DNA from: Branchiostoma floridae
Lineage: Eukaryota; Chordata; Leptocardii; Amphioxiformes; Branchiostomatidae
Direction of reading: 5' to 3'
Length of the DNA: 62,000 bases
NCBI RefSeq assembly: GCF_000003815.2
Contig: NC_049995.1
Span: 8,384,100 to 8,446,099, forward strand
The notes under the pieces: model-generated
The model's input: the letters and a program-made list of their open reading frames with translations, nothing else
Database searches by the model: none
What the model was told of the DNA's origin: nothing
Translations under genes and position numbers: made by a program
In this document: one piece after another, positions 50,249 through 62,000 of the stretch
Position numbering within the stretch: the stretch's first letter is position 1
Layout: every line of letters starts with the position of its first letter

Positions 50249-52486
50249 CTGTTTGGTGCACCAAGTGTATGATGGGAGATGTCGCAGTAGTAACAATGAA
50301 AAAGATAAAGAAAGAAAGACCAGGTTAGAAAACATGTACATGTAAGTTGCCATCTTACATATTCTTCACATTCTTAGTACATTATTTTACAAGATCACTT
50401 CATTCCTAAACCTGACAAAGGCAGTAACAATAAAACACTCTAATGCATGAGATAATTTAAGGGCTTGTTATTTCTTTTTTTTTCCTACAATAAGGGATAT
50501 TAAATGCCTAAGCCTATATTCTTTTGCTTTAGGCAAATTGCAAGCTAGGCAAATTGACATCTTTTTCTGTAGTCATGAAAATTTCATTGTAAGTTGATTG
50601 TTAAGCTGTGCACAAATTTGACATTCCAAATCTTCTCAAATCTTCTTATTAAAACAAAAGATGATATTTAGCTCTCAGGAATATGATAGACAGGTGGGAC
50701 ATTGGGGTTCCCTCCATAAATGCAAGGTTAATTTGTTCATGCCCAGGTGATTATGGGAAGGTCAACTTAGGTCGGGAAATGGCATTCATCTTTAACTCTC
50801 TAATACGAAGATTAATAATGCAGTTTACAGTGACTGAAGCACCAATTAGACGTATTTCACATAACTATAAATCTATGTTCATAAAATATGTATTCAAGCT
50901 AAAAGTAAAACCCTATACAGGTGCATTTGACATTTAATTTTCAAGCGGTAGACGAAAACAATTCCAAAAGAGTGAACAAGCAACATGAAAGTTTAGCACT
51001 GACAAAATTAATTATACGACGTACATGTGAACTGAATAATCAACACCATTCAGGATATCCTCCATTTCTCCTTTCACCATTTGGATTACCTTGACTCAGA
51101 AGTACTTTATTATGATACCTGTAAAAGCCGTAACTAGTCAATTTTGTAACTTCAATGATTACCTTTTCTGTAATTTAGAGTAAAGATTGGTAAATTGTTA
51201 GATATTAGAGGAGATAGAATCCAGCGCAGATAGCCAGTCATCAACAGATGTACTGAGCTTGATAGATCTATATGTCATCAACAAAAATTACTTCAGTCAC
51301 ACATGTTACTACATGATTGCACATGTACAAAATGTAGGTGCTGTTAATAGTGTTATTGAGTTACAGTGATCAAATTGGGGCTTCCAACTCCTATTACAAT
51401 TTTGGCCCAATTCTCTAAACTCCATCAGGCTAAAAGGCAATCATATGAGACTTGTACTTTGAGTATCAAATTGTAGATTTATATTTGCAGTTTAACTCAT
51501 GGTGTTGCCATGGGCATTTTCCTAAAGCAATGAAGCAGCATTGGTATAAAATCAGCCTTTATGCCTAATGTAGAAACATAAAAATTAAAATCCTGGAAAG
51601 GCCTAGTGGGTTAATGATTCCTAATTCCAATATTTAAACCTACTGCTATCACTGATGGTATGCCATTTGTGGAGTAAATACAGTCATCAGATTAGCAACT
51701 ACTTTTCCATAAAATTCCAAAACATTTCAGGTCAGAGTTGCAGTACTTTTCAAGGCTAACTTCAGAAGAGGTTTCATGGGTATATAAGTCCTTGGCTATA
51801 ATGAAATCATACATCATACACAATTGGACAACTGGGAAGGTTTCTGACACCTGATCCCAAGTGAAGTACACCTCTTCCCAGCCAATGACCTGACCTCTTT
51901 AAGGGTCAAAGGTCAAACATCCATCAAGTACACACTGTAAAAACTTCAAATATTGCAGGCAGTTTTACAGTCTCATTTATGTGATGACCTCTCTCAAAAT
52001 CATCACACCATGAACAGTATTTTCTGTTAGCAATGCACTTAGCAATCTTAAAATGCAGTAACTGCCTCCTTTTCCCCTTACGGTGATTTTAGGTCCCCTC
52101 AAACATAAATAAATTTACAGTAGTATCTATCACTTGACCTACTGGGACCATGCAAACATACTGGGCATAACTGGTGCTTTTATAGACATTTATTCCGATT
52201 AAGGGATCGGACGGTAATGCCTATGTAGTGTCTATCCAAAGTCTGTTTGTTTGGCCTCACCAAGGCGATAAAATATTGTTTGGGGCTTGTCTGTCTGTGT
52301 GTATGTCTGATAGCAGTGTGTATCTGTGATTTCCAACATCGTATCATTCCTCAATGCTCCTATTTTGTCTGTGGACTAGAAGGCTGGCATGGCAGACAGG
52401 GAAAGGGACTGATTACCATCTCGCACGGCCACAAAGTTGTACATTTTATAGATCAAGTTTATATAACGTTTATTGAAATCAAATGA

Positions 52487-52700
52487 ATGAACTTTATTGC
52501 TTGCCCATAGTACATGGTACAATGTACATGTATAGCAACAAGTACTAAACAATAATACTACAAGGTTAATTCAACATACATTCAGAACTACAAAATATTA
52601 TCATAATATTATACACTAAACCGGAGAGTGAGTGAGCATCAGTGAATAGTGGTCATGTCACTATGAATGATTTGGTCTTACAATTAGAATGATGTACATA
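52487..52700 (-). mobile_element. LINE 3'-end fragment, minus strand
   Basis: Read on the minus strand, GGGCAAGCAATAAAGTTCAT ends a 3'-UTR-like stretch. The polyadenylation signal and truncated body suggest a LINE remnant; no coding part is seen. Confidence 0.45.
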
Positions 52701-52913
52701 GAAATTGACCCATATACAAGTTAGTAGGTTGACAATTTGAACATAACCTTGATAGACACTAATGTATTGTAAAGCCAAATGCTACCCCATGTTAAACTGC
52801 CTGTGACATTTGCCTAATGCACTCATACATACCAGCTGTGCAATCACAGTAGGAAATGGATGGAAGACACATCATAAAGTCATGTCTGAAGCAAACTGGA
52901 TAATGGCTTGTAC

Positions 52914-53278
52914 CAGGGTTGTAGCCAGCCTGAAATCATTTTCAGTCCCCTTGATCTTGAATGGGAATCCTATTGAGCACCAAAGGCATGGTGTGACATT
53001 GTGCGTCATTTCTAGGGGATCTGGGTCCCAGAAAATTTTTAAATCAAAACCCTCTGAAACACTATTTCCTGCATTTTGAGGTGCACATTTTGCTTGTAGA
53101 CTAAGCTGTTTAATGGCATCTGTTTTGGTGAAGAACACATGGGTTTCAGTTTTTTTATATCTTTTAATACATATCAATTTTTGTCTGTCCCAGGGGACGG
53201 AATGGGGAAAACTTTTTTCAGTCCCCAGCTGCAAAATTCCTTCAAAGGACTGAAGGACAGGTGCTGGCTACAACCCTG
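52914..53278. mobile_element. Non-autonomous hAT element (CAGGGTTGTAGCCAGC ends, 8-bp TSD)
   Basis: CAGGGTTGTAGCCAGC at the left is mirrored by GCTGGCTACAACCCTG at the right. The 8-bp duplication GCTTGTAC flanks it at 52906-52913 and 53279-53286. CAGGG termini plus an 8-bp duplication identify hAT. The ORFs that overlap it are incidental. Confidence 0.93.
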
Positions 53279-53514
53279 GCTTGTACAGACAGAGGTTAAG
53301 GTGAACAAATGGGTCCATTCTTTATGTGTGAGGTCTTGTAGATAACATCACATTTGTTACTCAGAAGAACACCATTTCAGAGTCCATTACATACAAACGA
53401 ATGAATGAATGAATAAACTAGGAGACCCAAACTTACGTCACTTCTTCCCGAGCATTAGAGCTTATCTAAAGCCCCAAAATTGTGTCCATAGCTTGTTCAG
53501 AACACGGAATAAAG

Positions 53515-53705
53515 AAACCAGAAGTTCCACTGCAGTACTAGGGGGAGCCGCTAGGGGGCCCAAAATCTACTCATTTACAGCTTTTGTAACAACCTACTAA
53601 CACACCAAGTATGTAACCAATCCACCCAGCTGTTCTTGAGTTATCTTGTTGACAGACACACAGACAGACACACACACACAAACGCAGGGTAAAACATAAC
53701 CTCGA
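53515..53705 (-). mobile_element. Dispersed repeat with embedded (GT)n and GGGCCCCCTAG word, minus copy
   Basis: On the minus strand the block order is (GT)n, AAGATAACTCAAGAACAGCT, ATACTTGGTGTGTTAGTAGG, TTTTGGGCCCCCTAG and GTACTGCAG, as in 40540-40735. Confidence 0.75.
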
Positions 53706-54719
53706 TGGCATTTCATGAAGGTAATAATGCACACAGAAAATCAGCTCATCATAGAGTCTGCTAAAAAAGGCTAGATATAAGTTATAACCAACTGCCAACA
53801 TGTACCTGCAAAGGTATTTGAGTAGTTACAGCGGTTAACCAATCTAGATTCAAATTTAAATTCAGGTAACATTCTTTACTCAACACATCACTCTAAACTC
53901 TTTGACACACAACTAATGTGCAGTGAATCCATGCACCATAATGGATTGCCGAATCAAAATTTATGAACCAGGAACCCAAATGGTAGGGAGCAATCAATCA
54001 TCACAGCTGACTACTCTGTAACCCAAGGCCTTCCCTACATATCCTGGTATGTGTGTACTGTATGCGTGGGAGTATCATTCTTTGCCACATTGGAAATAGA
54101 AGTCACAGCAAAGACTATATTTTTAAGTCAAGAAAAAGGAAACAATTCTAGCCTTCTGGTAAAAAAAGTCGGACCATAGGAATACTTGTTAGTTGTGAAA
54201 TGATCACAGTTGGGTTCTCTGTTACATGGGAGATAGAAGCAGCAGCAAATGCAGTAGCTACTAGTAGCAGATTTTGAAAATTTCAAATTCTCATTCTAGC
54301 ATCCTGGTAAAAAAAAAGTCCATAGGAATACTGTAACAGTGTAAGTTGTCGAATATTCACATACTCATCACATTGCAAATATGTCTTCTTTCTTACATTG
54401 GAATTACCAAGTTGTTGATTGAGTTGAAAATTCAAAGCAATTTGCAAATCCTCTCTTCCCTTCTTAACCCAAAGAAGAAGCAATTTTAAGTCATTGCAAA
54501 CCTACAACAAATTACAGTATGAAACTATGATTGGAAGAGACAGTTTACAGGGGAGAAAGGAGACATAAGCCCCTCATAAAACATCTGCTAGACTTTATTG
54601 CACTGTCGTGGGATTCTGTACTGGAAGGCAATCATTGATGGTATCTGAAACATGCATGCACTGATGTATACTAGTAACTTTGATCTTTTATATTGTCGAT
54701 ACTTCGGAAAATACACTTT

Positions 54720-54842
54720 TAGAATGCTTTGTTAGATGTAAGTGTTCGTGTAGCTTTATAGACCTGTAGTTATGTATTACTAGATGCATTGCTTTGTACC
54801 TTGTAAGTTGTACAATTGTTGCACAATAAAGTTGTAAATTCA
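54720..54842 (+). mobile_element. LINE 3'-end fragment (same family as 11030-11150)
   Basis: CTGTAGTTATGTATTACTAG, TTTGTACCTTGTAAGTTGTA and GCACAATAAAGTTGTA match 11030-11150 in order. 5'-truncated. Confidence 0.65.
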
Positions 54843-55583
54843 TTCTTTTTAGGTTGGGAACTTAATTACGCCATAAGGTGAAGGGAGATTCATGATTAGA
54901 TCAATACAGTAATAATTTATTGAAAACACATATTGGCAGTATCATAAATTCATATTGGCAAATTAACTGTTAAAACCAGTGAAAATGAAAGACCTTTCAA
55001 GCATTTCAAGACTTAAAGTTAAACTACCTGCCAAGAAAGTTTGGAAGAAAACTGTTGTGATGTTACCTCTACCCAAGGCTTACCCTGCTGACCTCTCTAA
55101 TCAGTGATCTTTGGACACACAAACTTCAAAGAAAAATACAGTAATTACAGTGGACAAGACTTGTCTGATCTTGCACAATACACATAAACTTTAATAGAGA
55201 TAAAATGGATGAGAGGGTTTTCATCAATAAATGCCAGAAAGCATTTGAAAAGACTGGCAGCCAACAGGCCACAATGGTTCTAGCCTCATCAAAGCTTTTT
55301 CAAAAATCATTATCATGCAATTAGAGGATGTATTCAAAGGAAAAAGATAACAGAAAGGGTGTGAAAAGCTAAATTAGGAACCCTTTTGTCTGGCTAGGGA
55401 GCTTATTCCGCATGAGGTAAGCAGTCTTCCATAGAAAGAATGAACAGAAACAAGACCAATCGATAGACATATCTGTCCTTATTATACTTGGCTCCAGCCA
55501 AATGTGCGGTGCCAGATATTGTTCATGATAAGAGTGCTGAGTCATAACAGCTTGGAGAAAACCCTTGCCATAGATAACGTACC

Positions 55584-55624
55584 AAGCCTTTTAATTTTTT
55601 TTTTTTTTTAAATTAAAAGGCTTG
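55584..55624. repeat. AT-rich perfect palindrome (hairpin)
   Basis: AAGCCTTTTAATTT pairs with AAATTAAAAGGCTT across a short T run. This could be a cruciform or a tiny fold-back element. Confidence 0.85.
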
Positions 55625-58093
55625 TTTAAAAAGATCTTGTAGAACTAGAACTTAGTAGAACTTTTAGAAGTATTTATATGAAGTGCCCTTACCTTGTCAT
55701 AAAAAAAAACACATGGTGAGGTTGCCGATAAAGAAAGTTGATAATCTGTAAGGTTATAAGATTGGGTTCATTTAAAAAATTGATAAGCTGATAAGATTAT
55801 TCAGTGATATTTGTGCTGCGAAGGATAACAGAACCTACCGAGGCCAACAAACATTTTTTCTGTCCTTCCATAAAAAGGTTAACTTCCAAAATGTAGCTGT
55901 ATTTTTAGTTTATCTATAAAGCTGGTACAACTTATACCACCCTTTAGCATGACACACCAGATTCGCAGGCAGACGGTATGGCTGCAGTTGGTTATAGTAT
56001 ACTAAATACTGAACAACCTGTCATTCCTATACCTTTACACATCCAGCTATGAGCATTGTTTCAAACTATCCAACAACCTGGAGGTCAAGGACTAGGTAGA
56101 TACCATTATGTAAGATGCTTCAATGGTACTTGGTGGGTAGGAGTTCCACTCTTCCAGTCACTAATGTATTTTAGCACTGCATATATTTGTCATGACGGAT
56201 GAACCACCCAAGCAAGAACTGTAGTTCTAAATTGGCAGAGAAATATTCCTCCTGACAACTTTATTAGAAGCCTTCTAAGATAAAGGTAGGCACAGGCGAC
56301 ATCTATACATTATGTAACAAGCGTTCCAAAGCCACTGCTACAAATCAATAGCAGAAACCTACAGGGTATGAGTGTGTGGAATAATATATATCTACTGATA
56401 TATGTGGCAATGGCCCAAGTATCAATATGACCGAAGGTGAAGGTCCAAAGTGGTCAATGTAACAGACAAAACCGTGCCAAAATCTCAGTATTCTTAAGCT
56501 TGCTATGTCTAACTGTTTATCAAAACTGTTTCCCTATATATTACATATCTCTTTTTCTTATGAATCATACAAAATCCTATACTATACTCATGGACATAGC
56601 TCATAATATCAGCACAGATTTACAAACTTCTGAGACTGAAAGCTATCAAAATCATGGGACCCTATGATTATCATTAATGTTGGCCACTACAAATAGCAAT
56701 GTTGAAGTGATGCACCAAAATAACACACTTGATGCTAACAGTTCAAATTACTAACTATAAGGCACTTAGTTGTAATCTTAGTGATCTTTAGAACTTCTCA
56801 CACGGTTTACCCAAAAGAGACGTACAAAGCCGAAATACATTATTAATTCCACGGAGCAGACAACCATGCATCATAAACATATTGACATTTACTCAGCAGT
56901 TGGATTATCGATCTCAATCTCTCCCTATGTATAACATATATCTTTTTGGTCAGAACTGACAGATAAGGGATTGGAGCAGGTTTCGGCTGTCAACTGTTCA
57001 AAACTGTTGGGCAGTAGCAAAATATTCTGGTGTTTCTGGCTCAAAAGCACTCCAGATTTGACTCAGGCATAATTTGTGTTAATCAGATGTTTTCAGATCC
57101 CCGATTCTAGGTTTCTGGAAATCGTCCTAATTTTCAGCACAAGTCATAAAATTACATTTTAACACTGCAAGCCAGCTGCACAAACTAATGATATTCATGG
57201 AAACCCAAATCTCTAACTGAATTGGTGAATAGTATATCTCTTTGTGCTAATTACTCATCATGTCCTAGAAAAGTTAAGATAGCTATAAAGGTAGTTAACA
57301 CTATCTTTGGTGCTGTCAGCATTCCTTTTTTTCTTCTTCAACCCTTAACTGGAATCCTTAAGGATTCTAAAATATCTTACAACTAAAGTTTGGATCATTG
57401 TAGCATGAATCATATAGGAATTTCATACAAGAGGAAGTTGTATTGTATGCATTATACCCAGTATATTTTTAGCTATATTGGTGGAGCTAAGATTTATCAT
57501 CTGTAAGATAACACAGAAGGCTAGACTGTGTTTGCTTATACTAAATTATCAACACCCTGGCCTGGACTTCATCCATAACACAATGGCTAGTGCTAATGGT
57601 TCCACCCACAAATCAAGGACTTAGGACAACCAAGCTGTCAAAATGTAGGTCAGGAGGGGTAAAAGAGTTCATAGGACTAGTCCATTCAAACGTTTAACAA
57701 GCTCTGACCACCAAACTTTCTGTCTTGTCCTTAAAATGAAAGGATCGGGGGTTTGTAAACCAAACAAGAGTAGTAGTAAGAATCTCAAGCCATCTAGTTC
57801 ACAGAGCATCATACTGGGAAATTATGTATCTTAAACGATTTACCAAAAAAAATAGGGTACAAATTTGACTGCACGGAGCAGTATTTTTAGTAGTTTTATT
57901 AAATGTTCATGACTGACCCCATGGTCAACCTTACATGACAGGTTGGTGTGAAAAGGACTCTCTAATCACCCTAATTACTAAATATGGAGTTAATTAGAGA
58001 GATCATGTTGATAGAGGGTCCCATGAGGTGTTACCCATTAACAGCTAATGCTGTTAGCAGGCAAATACAAATTCCAGACATCCTTCTAGTTAG

Positions 58094-58217
58094 GGTTAGC
58101 CTGGTATCCAGCCGTATTATAGCTCCTAAGTCTCTTCTGTCCTCTCCGCAAAAACATATTTGCGGAGAAGACAGAAGAGACTCGGGAGCTATGATACGGC
58201 TGGATACCAGGCTAACC
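58094..58217. mobile_element. 124-bp fold-back MITE (GGTTAGCCTGGTATCCAGCC ends)
   Basis: GGTTAGCCTGGTATCCAGCC is mirrored by GGCTGGATACCAGGCTAACC, and the pairing continues almost to the centre (CTTCTGTC..GACAGAAG and CTCCGCAAA..TTTGCGGAG). It is a near-perfect hairpin, hence young. Confidence 0.92.
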
Positions 58218-60565
58218 TAGGGGTGGAACATGAGAAAAAGTAAAAATGATACAAAGGTTAAAACATACATTAGGTAGTGGAAGTATTCTTGAAAAATCTA
58301 ATTCAACATTTTTTTCTCAATCGTTCTTTAATGAATCAATCAATCATTCATGTATAATAGTATCTACCAGCTTACTTACTCAACACAAGTCTTTCATTAC
58401 CATCAAGAGTTCCTAAACAATCCGACCTGACAGAACAAGACTAATGGAGTCAATTTCCCCCCCAGAACAACCTCCCACTTTCACTAATAGAACCAACATT
58501 TCCTCCAATGTCCGCAACTGTTCTGCTTGCCCAAATTGATTTCCAATGAGTCACAACAATCAGTTCTAAAGCTGGTCCCACAGTTGTCCTCCAACTAACT
58601 TCGGGGCTCTTTTCAAAATGTTTGTTGCAGTCTAGAGATATCAATTCTTCTACCATTTGATTTTGTTGCTGCCTATCAAAATTTTGTTTTGTGTACAGAT
58701 AAACTTAAACGTATTAGTGACCACCTCTGTATGAGGACCATACACTAATGAAAGAAAGCCACACAACCCCCTATATGTTGGTACATAAAAGTACATTGTT
58801 GCTAGCACAATGACAGAACCATAATTACCATTATGCATAATTTCCAAAGTCATTTCAGCCATTGACCTTTGTGGTAACAATCCCTAGTGTGTCTAGCACT
58901 CGTCAGGAAACAAATAGCACAGTACAATGAAGTCCATTGTCATTGGGGCAAGACATTTGTCACAATGGAAAAAGATACAGGTTCTCAAGTTCTCTTTTTA
59001 ATGAAAACGTGTGATAACTATGGGTAATACCAAAAGGCTATATCATTTAAAGTTATTCATTCTTCTGTAACTGTAACTTTACATGATGTAGGTGGTAAAT
59101 AACATTTGGTATCCACCTTCAATAGAATTCGAAACCTCTATAATTGTAATGACACCAGTCAATGAAAACAAGAAGGGGGATAGTGTAGGTGCAAGACATG
59201 TTCTTCGTTCATGCCATAGGATACTTCTGGTGTCTAGTGTCACATGGGGTAGAGAGTTTCAAAACCAGCACCATTGAATACTCCATTTTTCTCCCTGATG
59301 CAAAATCAAGTCCAGATGAAAGATTTCACCCTTAGCAGTAAGTAACACTGACACCTCCCACCCTTGGGTTTACACTGAAATGTGCACCACAAGAAAAACT
59401 GTAAATACAGGGTACGAGATACAACCTTGACCTTCTCTCAGCACAAAGTTCCACACATTCACCATAATTACTGCCTGTTGACAAAGATGGGTGATGTGTG
59501 AACAACACTGGGACAGGGATAGAATGCCCTGTTCCATTCCAGGGGGTACATGAAGCTTTTGAACTTTAGAGTCATGTCATGTTCACATAAACAAGACCTC
59601 CTAGATCTAAATTACACACATTAATTTCCCATCAAACTTAAAAGCAACCCCTACTGATATGAAAAGGAAAACGGCTTTAGGTATATACTTATTGCAAAGC
59701 AGTTTCCTGACAAATATGAATAATAATCATTGATTTGCAAATACATCCCTAAAGTAAAGGTACAGTGGTGTTTAGAGATGGTACCTATGAGGCAATACTA
59801 AGATACTTAGAAAGTAAGAAAGTAAAATACTAAGATATACAGCTATTTCTGTTGGCTTTGATTTCTTCATTGGACGGAGTGGAAGATGTATTTACATACT
59901 TCCTAATTCCTAATTAGACTTCCTAATTTGATATATCATATGATATAGTCAATGTTCAATTTATGGATTTCTTGATTTTAATAGTAGAATTGTTTTCCAT
60001 TGCTGTATACATTGTCAATGGTACAAAGAACTTGATACAATGCCAACTGCTTGACATTTGAAGTACCAGTGATCCTAGGATGAAATTCCCATCATATGTA
60101 TGTAATGCTGACAGATGTACATATCTGTATAGTAAAACCTTTAAAGCACAGTTGGTACCAAGGACAATAAGTTTATACAGTAATTGTATGAGCAGACACA
60201 TACTGTGACATAGACATAGGCACGACACATGACATAATGTCTGACACACACATGCAACTAACAGTCACATCAGAATGGACAGTTCAAGCTGAATGTCTTT
60301 TTTATAGTTATACTGATTTCAACCAATGTGAAATACACACCTTATAGTTTCAACACATCAGCAGTACAATTCATTTTGTCGTTTGGATTTACAAATCTTT
60401 CAAAGTCTCTAAACTATGTCCAAGCAGATGTTGGGGTAGAAAATCATAATGTTTTCAGACTGCCCAGGCTTCTCTGACAGTTTAGTATTCCGTATTCCGT
60501 ATTAGTATTACCCTTGATAATTTTCTATTCAAACAGCTGTATCTGTTGCCATATCTGTTTAATAA

Positions 60566-60780
60566 GTATAACTGCTCTTCAGTATATAACACACCACCTT
60601 CTGTATCTGTATCTGTGTAATAAGCTATACGCCCTTTGGCGTAACACACTATCTTCTGTATCTGTAGCTGTGTCTGTATGCCCGGTATAACAGCCCTTCA
60701 GCGTAACACACCTGCTTCAGTATCTCTATCTTATCTATATTATAGTGAGTATAACTGCCTTCTGGCATATTACAGCAGCT
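60566..60780. repeat. ~60-bp minisatellite, 3.5 copies
   Basis: Units start at ATAACTGCTCTTCAGT (60568), ATACGCCCTTTGGCGT (60627), ATAACAGCCCTTCAGCG (60687) and ATAACTGCCTTCTGGC (60751). Each has TAACACAC and CTTCTGTATCTGTA-like blocks. Confidence 0.8.
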
Positions 60781-61574
60781 TTTCATACAATCGACCTACT
60801 TTTGGATTATTTTTACAAAGCTTCTGCATAGGAATAAAAAAACTCCCCAGGCCCCAATTAAAATATGTCTGACAATACCTTTTTATGGAACAGCGCTATA
60901 TTGATTGACATGTCCCAAGGCACCTGTCCTAGCAGCTAATAAACGTTCCTCGGACATGGGCCATATAGAGCCCAAATAGATTTTCAATATGTCAACCATA
61001 CTGTGAAAGGCATTACCTGTGAATTTGATCCTACATGTACATAACGCACATCCCCCCCTACATACAACACAAACACCCTTACCCAAGAAAAAAGGTGGCT
61101 ATAAAATTAACATACAGTTATTCTTGTCAACAGTGACCAAAAAGGGACTTTAATGTTTTTTTTAAATGTTTGTAATTGTCACAGTAGATAGCTGCCAGAC
61201 ATTTGAATCAATGAATACCCACAAAAAGTGACCACATTGACCAGGTGGTCCTCATATAGAGGTCAATAGTACAAGTTTGACAGTACAAAGTTTAAAAGTT
61301 TGTATTCCACATAACTGAAAGCAATAACAGTAAAACTGGGTCAATTTTCAATTGGTAAGAGTTCAAGTATTCTTAAAAAAAACCATATGCTGTACAGAAC
61401 TGTAGCACTTACAGTACACACTTATTATAACAGTTAGTTATTTACATGTAGTATGCATTTGTTAATGAAATCACAGTCATTTGCCTAAAATACAGTGCCA
61501 TGCCAGGTAAAAGATTGGCTAAATTTAAATCACAAAAGGCTGACCCCTCAGGTAACAATAGCGCTGACCTGACA

Positions 61575-61642
61575 CAGGTGTGTGAGTCATACACAGGTGA
61601 AAACCAGGTGACGTCTAGTCATGTCAGGTAATTACACACCTG
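61575..61642. promoter_or_regulatory. Cluster of four CAGGTG E-boxes
   Basis: CAGGTG lies at 61575, 61594 and 61605 and its complement CACCTG at 61637, with related CAGGTAA at 61503, 61549 and 61625. Such clusters can bind Snail/ZEB or E-protein bHLH factors. Whether it is a regulatory element is unknown. Confidence 0.25.
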
Positions 61643-62000
61643 TTTTAATATTTACATAACAATATCTTGATTTTATATCTTAGTTTTAGTTTTAGTGGCA
61701 AAAGAAGGACCAAAATACTCCCTTAGGTTGCTACATTGTATCTTTTGCTATCCAAAACCTTTTCTGAAAACATTAGGTTGCGGGGAAACTATTAAGAACT
61801 CTAATATATAAACATATCTGTATATGTCCCTGATAAACTATACAATTAAGTCTGAGACTTTGTCCCAGGGCACCCAAGCCAAACATACAATAACAGAACT
61901 AACTTCAATCACCTGTTGGCAATGAGTAAATACCCAATACGTTGAGCCCTCTAACGCTTTCTCTGTAGCAAGATCCAACTTGTTTTTTAATTGTCACTAT

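Larger units (their letters stand above)
50249..62000 (-). other. Upstream KIF13 intron, at least 11.7 kb, no exon seen
   Basis: I looked on the minus strand for the KIF13 N-terminus (VKVAVRVRPMNRRE-like) and did not find it. Apart from the repeats listed separately, the stretches 50341-52240, 53720-54720, 54845-55580, 55627-58090, 58218-60565 and 60785-61570 hold AT-rich intronic sequence without a feature I can support. Confidence 0.75.

Noticed and set aside
52872-53234. 120-codon minus ORF and 89-codon plus ORF
   Set aside because: Both lie mostly inside the non-autonomous hAT element and show no domain.
50249-62000. KIF13 first coding exon
   Set aside because: I looked for a VAVRVRPMNRRE-like minus-strand exon and found none; it probably lies beyond 62000.

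Overview
The window reads as invertebrate animal nuclear DNA, AT-rich with large introns and many small transposons. It most likely comes from amphioxus (Branchiostoma). That assignment is an inference from the kinesin sequence, the repeat style and the draft-assembly N runs; no marker gene proves it.

One host gene dominates. It lies on the minus strand and is a kinesin-3 of the KIF13A/KIF13B type. I could place 31 GT-AG exons between 50248 and 4276. Joined, they give 1327 codons with consistent phase at all 30 junctions. In transcript order they encode the motor domain (P-loop, switch I, switch II, neck), a short coiled coil, the FHA domain, a second coiled coil, and the long KIF13 stalk (the region that binds MAGUK proteins in vertebrate KIF13B). 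The first coding exon or exons (the N-terminal motor strand) lie beyond 62000. The C-terminal tail, with the CAP-Gly domain if this is KIF13B-like, lies beyond position 1.

Layout: 1-2813 holds a repeat element bounded by identical 127-bp direct repeats, with a 110/114-bp minisatellite inside. 4276-29878 holds exons 31 down to 3, separated by 0.1-2.9 kb introns. 29879-49966 is a 20-kb intron with two N gaps, a CR1/L2-like LINE, a smaller 5'-truncated LINE with clear target-site duplications, and nested DNA transposons. 49967-50248 holds exon 2 and a 13-nt microexon. 50249-62000 is intron with repeats and no coding sequence I can support.

The points most worth a second look: tandem duplication of the 3' half of an exon together with its splice donor (five copies, 115-bp period); decaying tandem copies of the next exon's 3' end; the 13-nt microexon; a transposon family that keeps its CAGGGCTC termini but swaps its internal palindromic words; a nested transposon carrying a dense housekeeping-promoter-like motif cluster; and two hammerhead-ribozyme-like cores.
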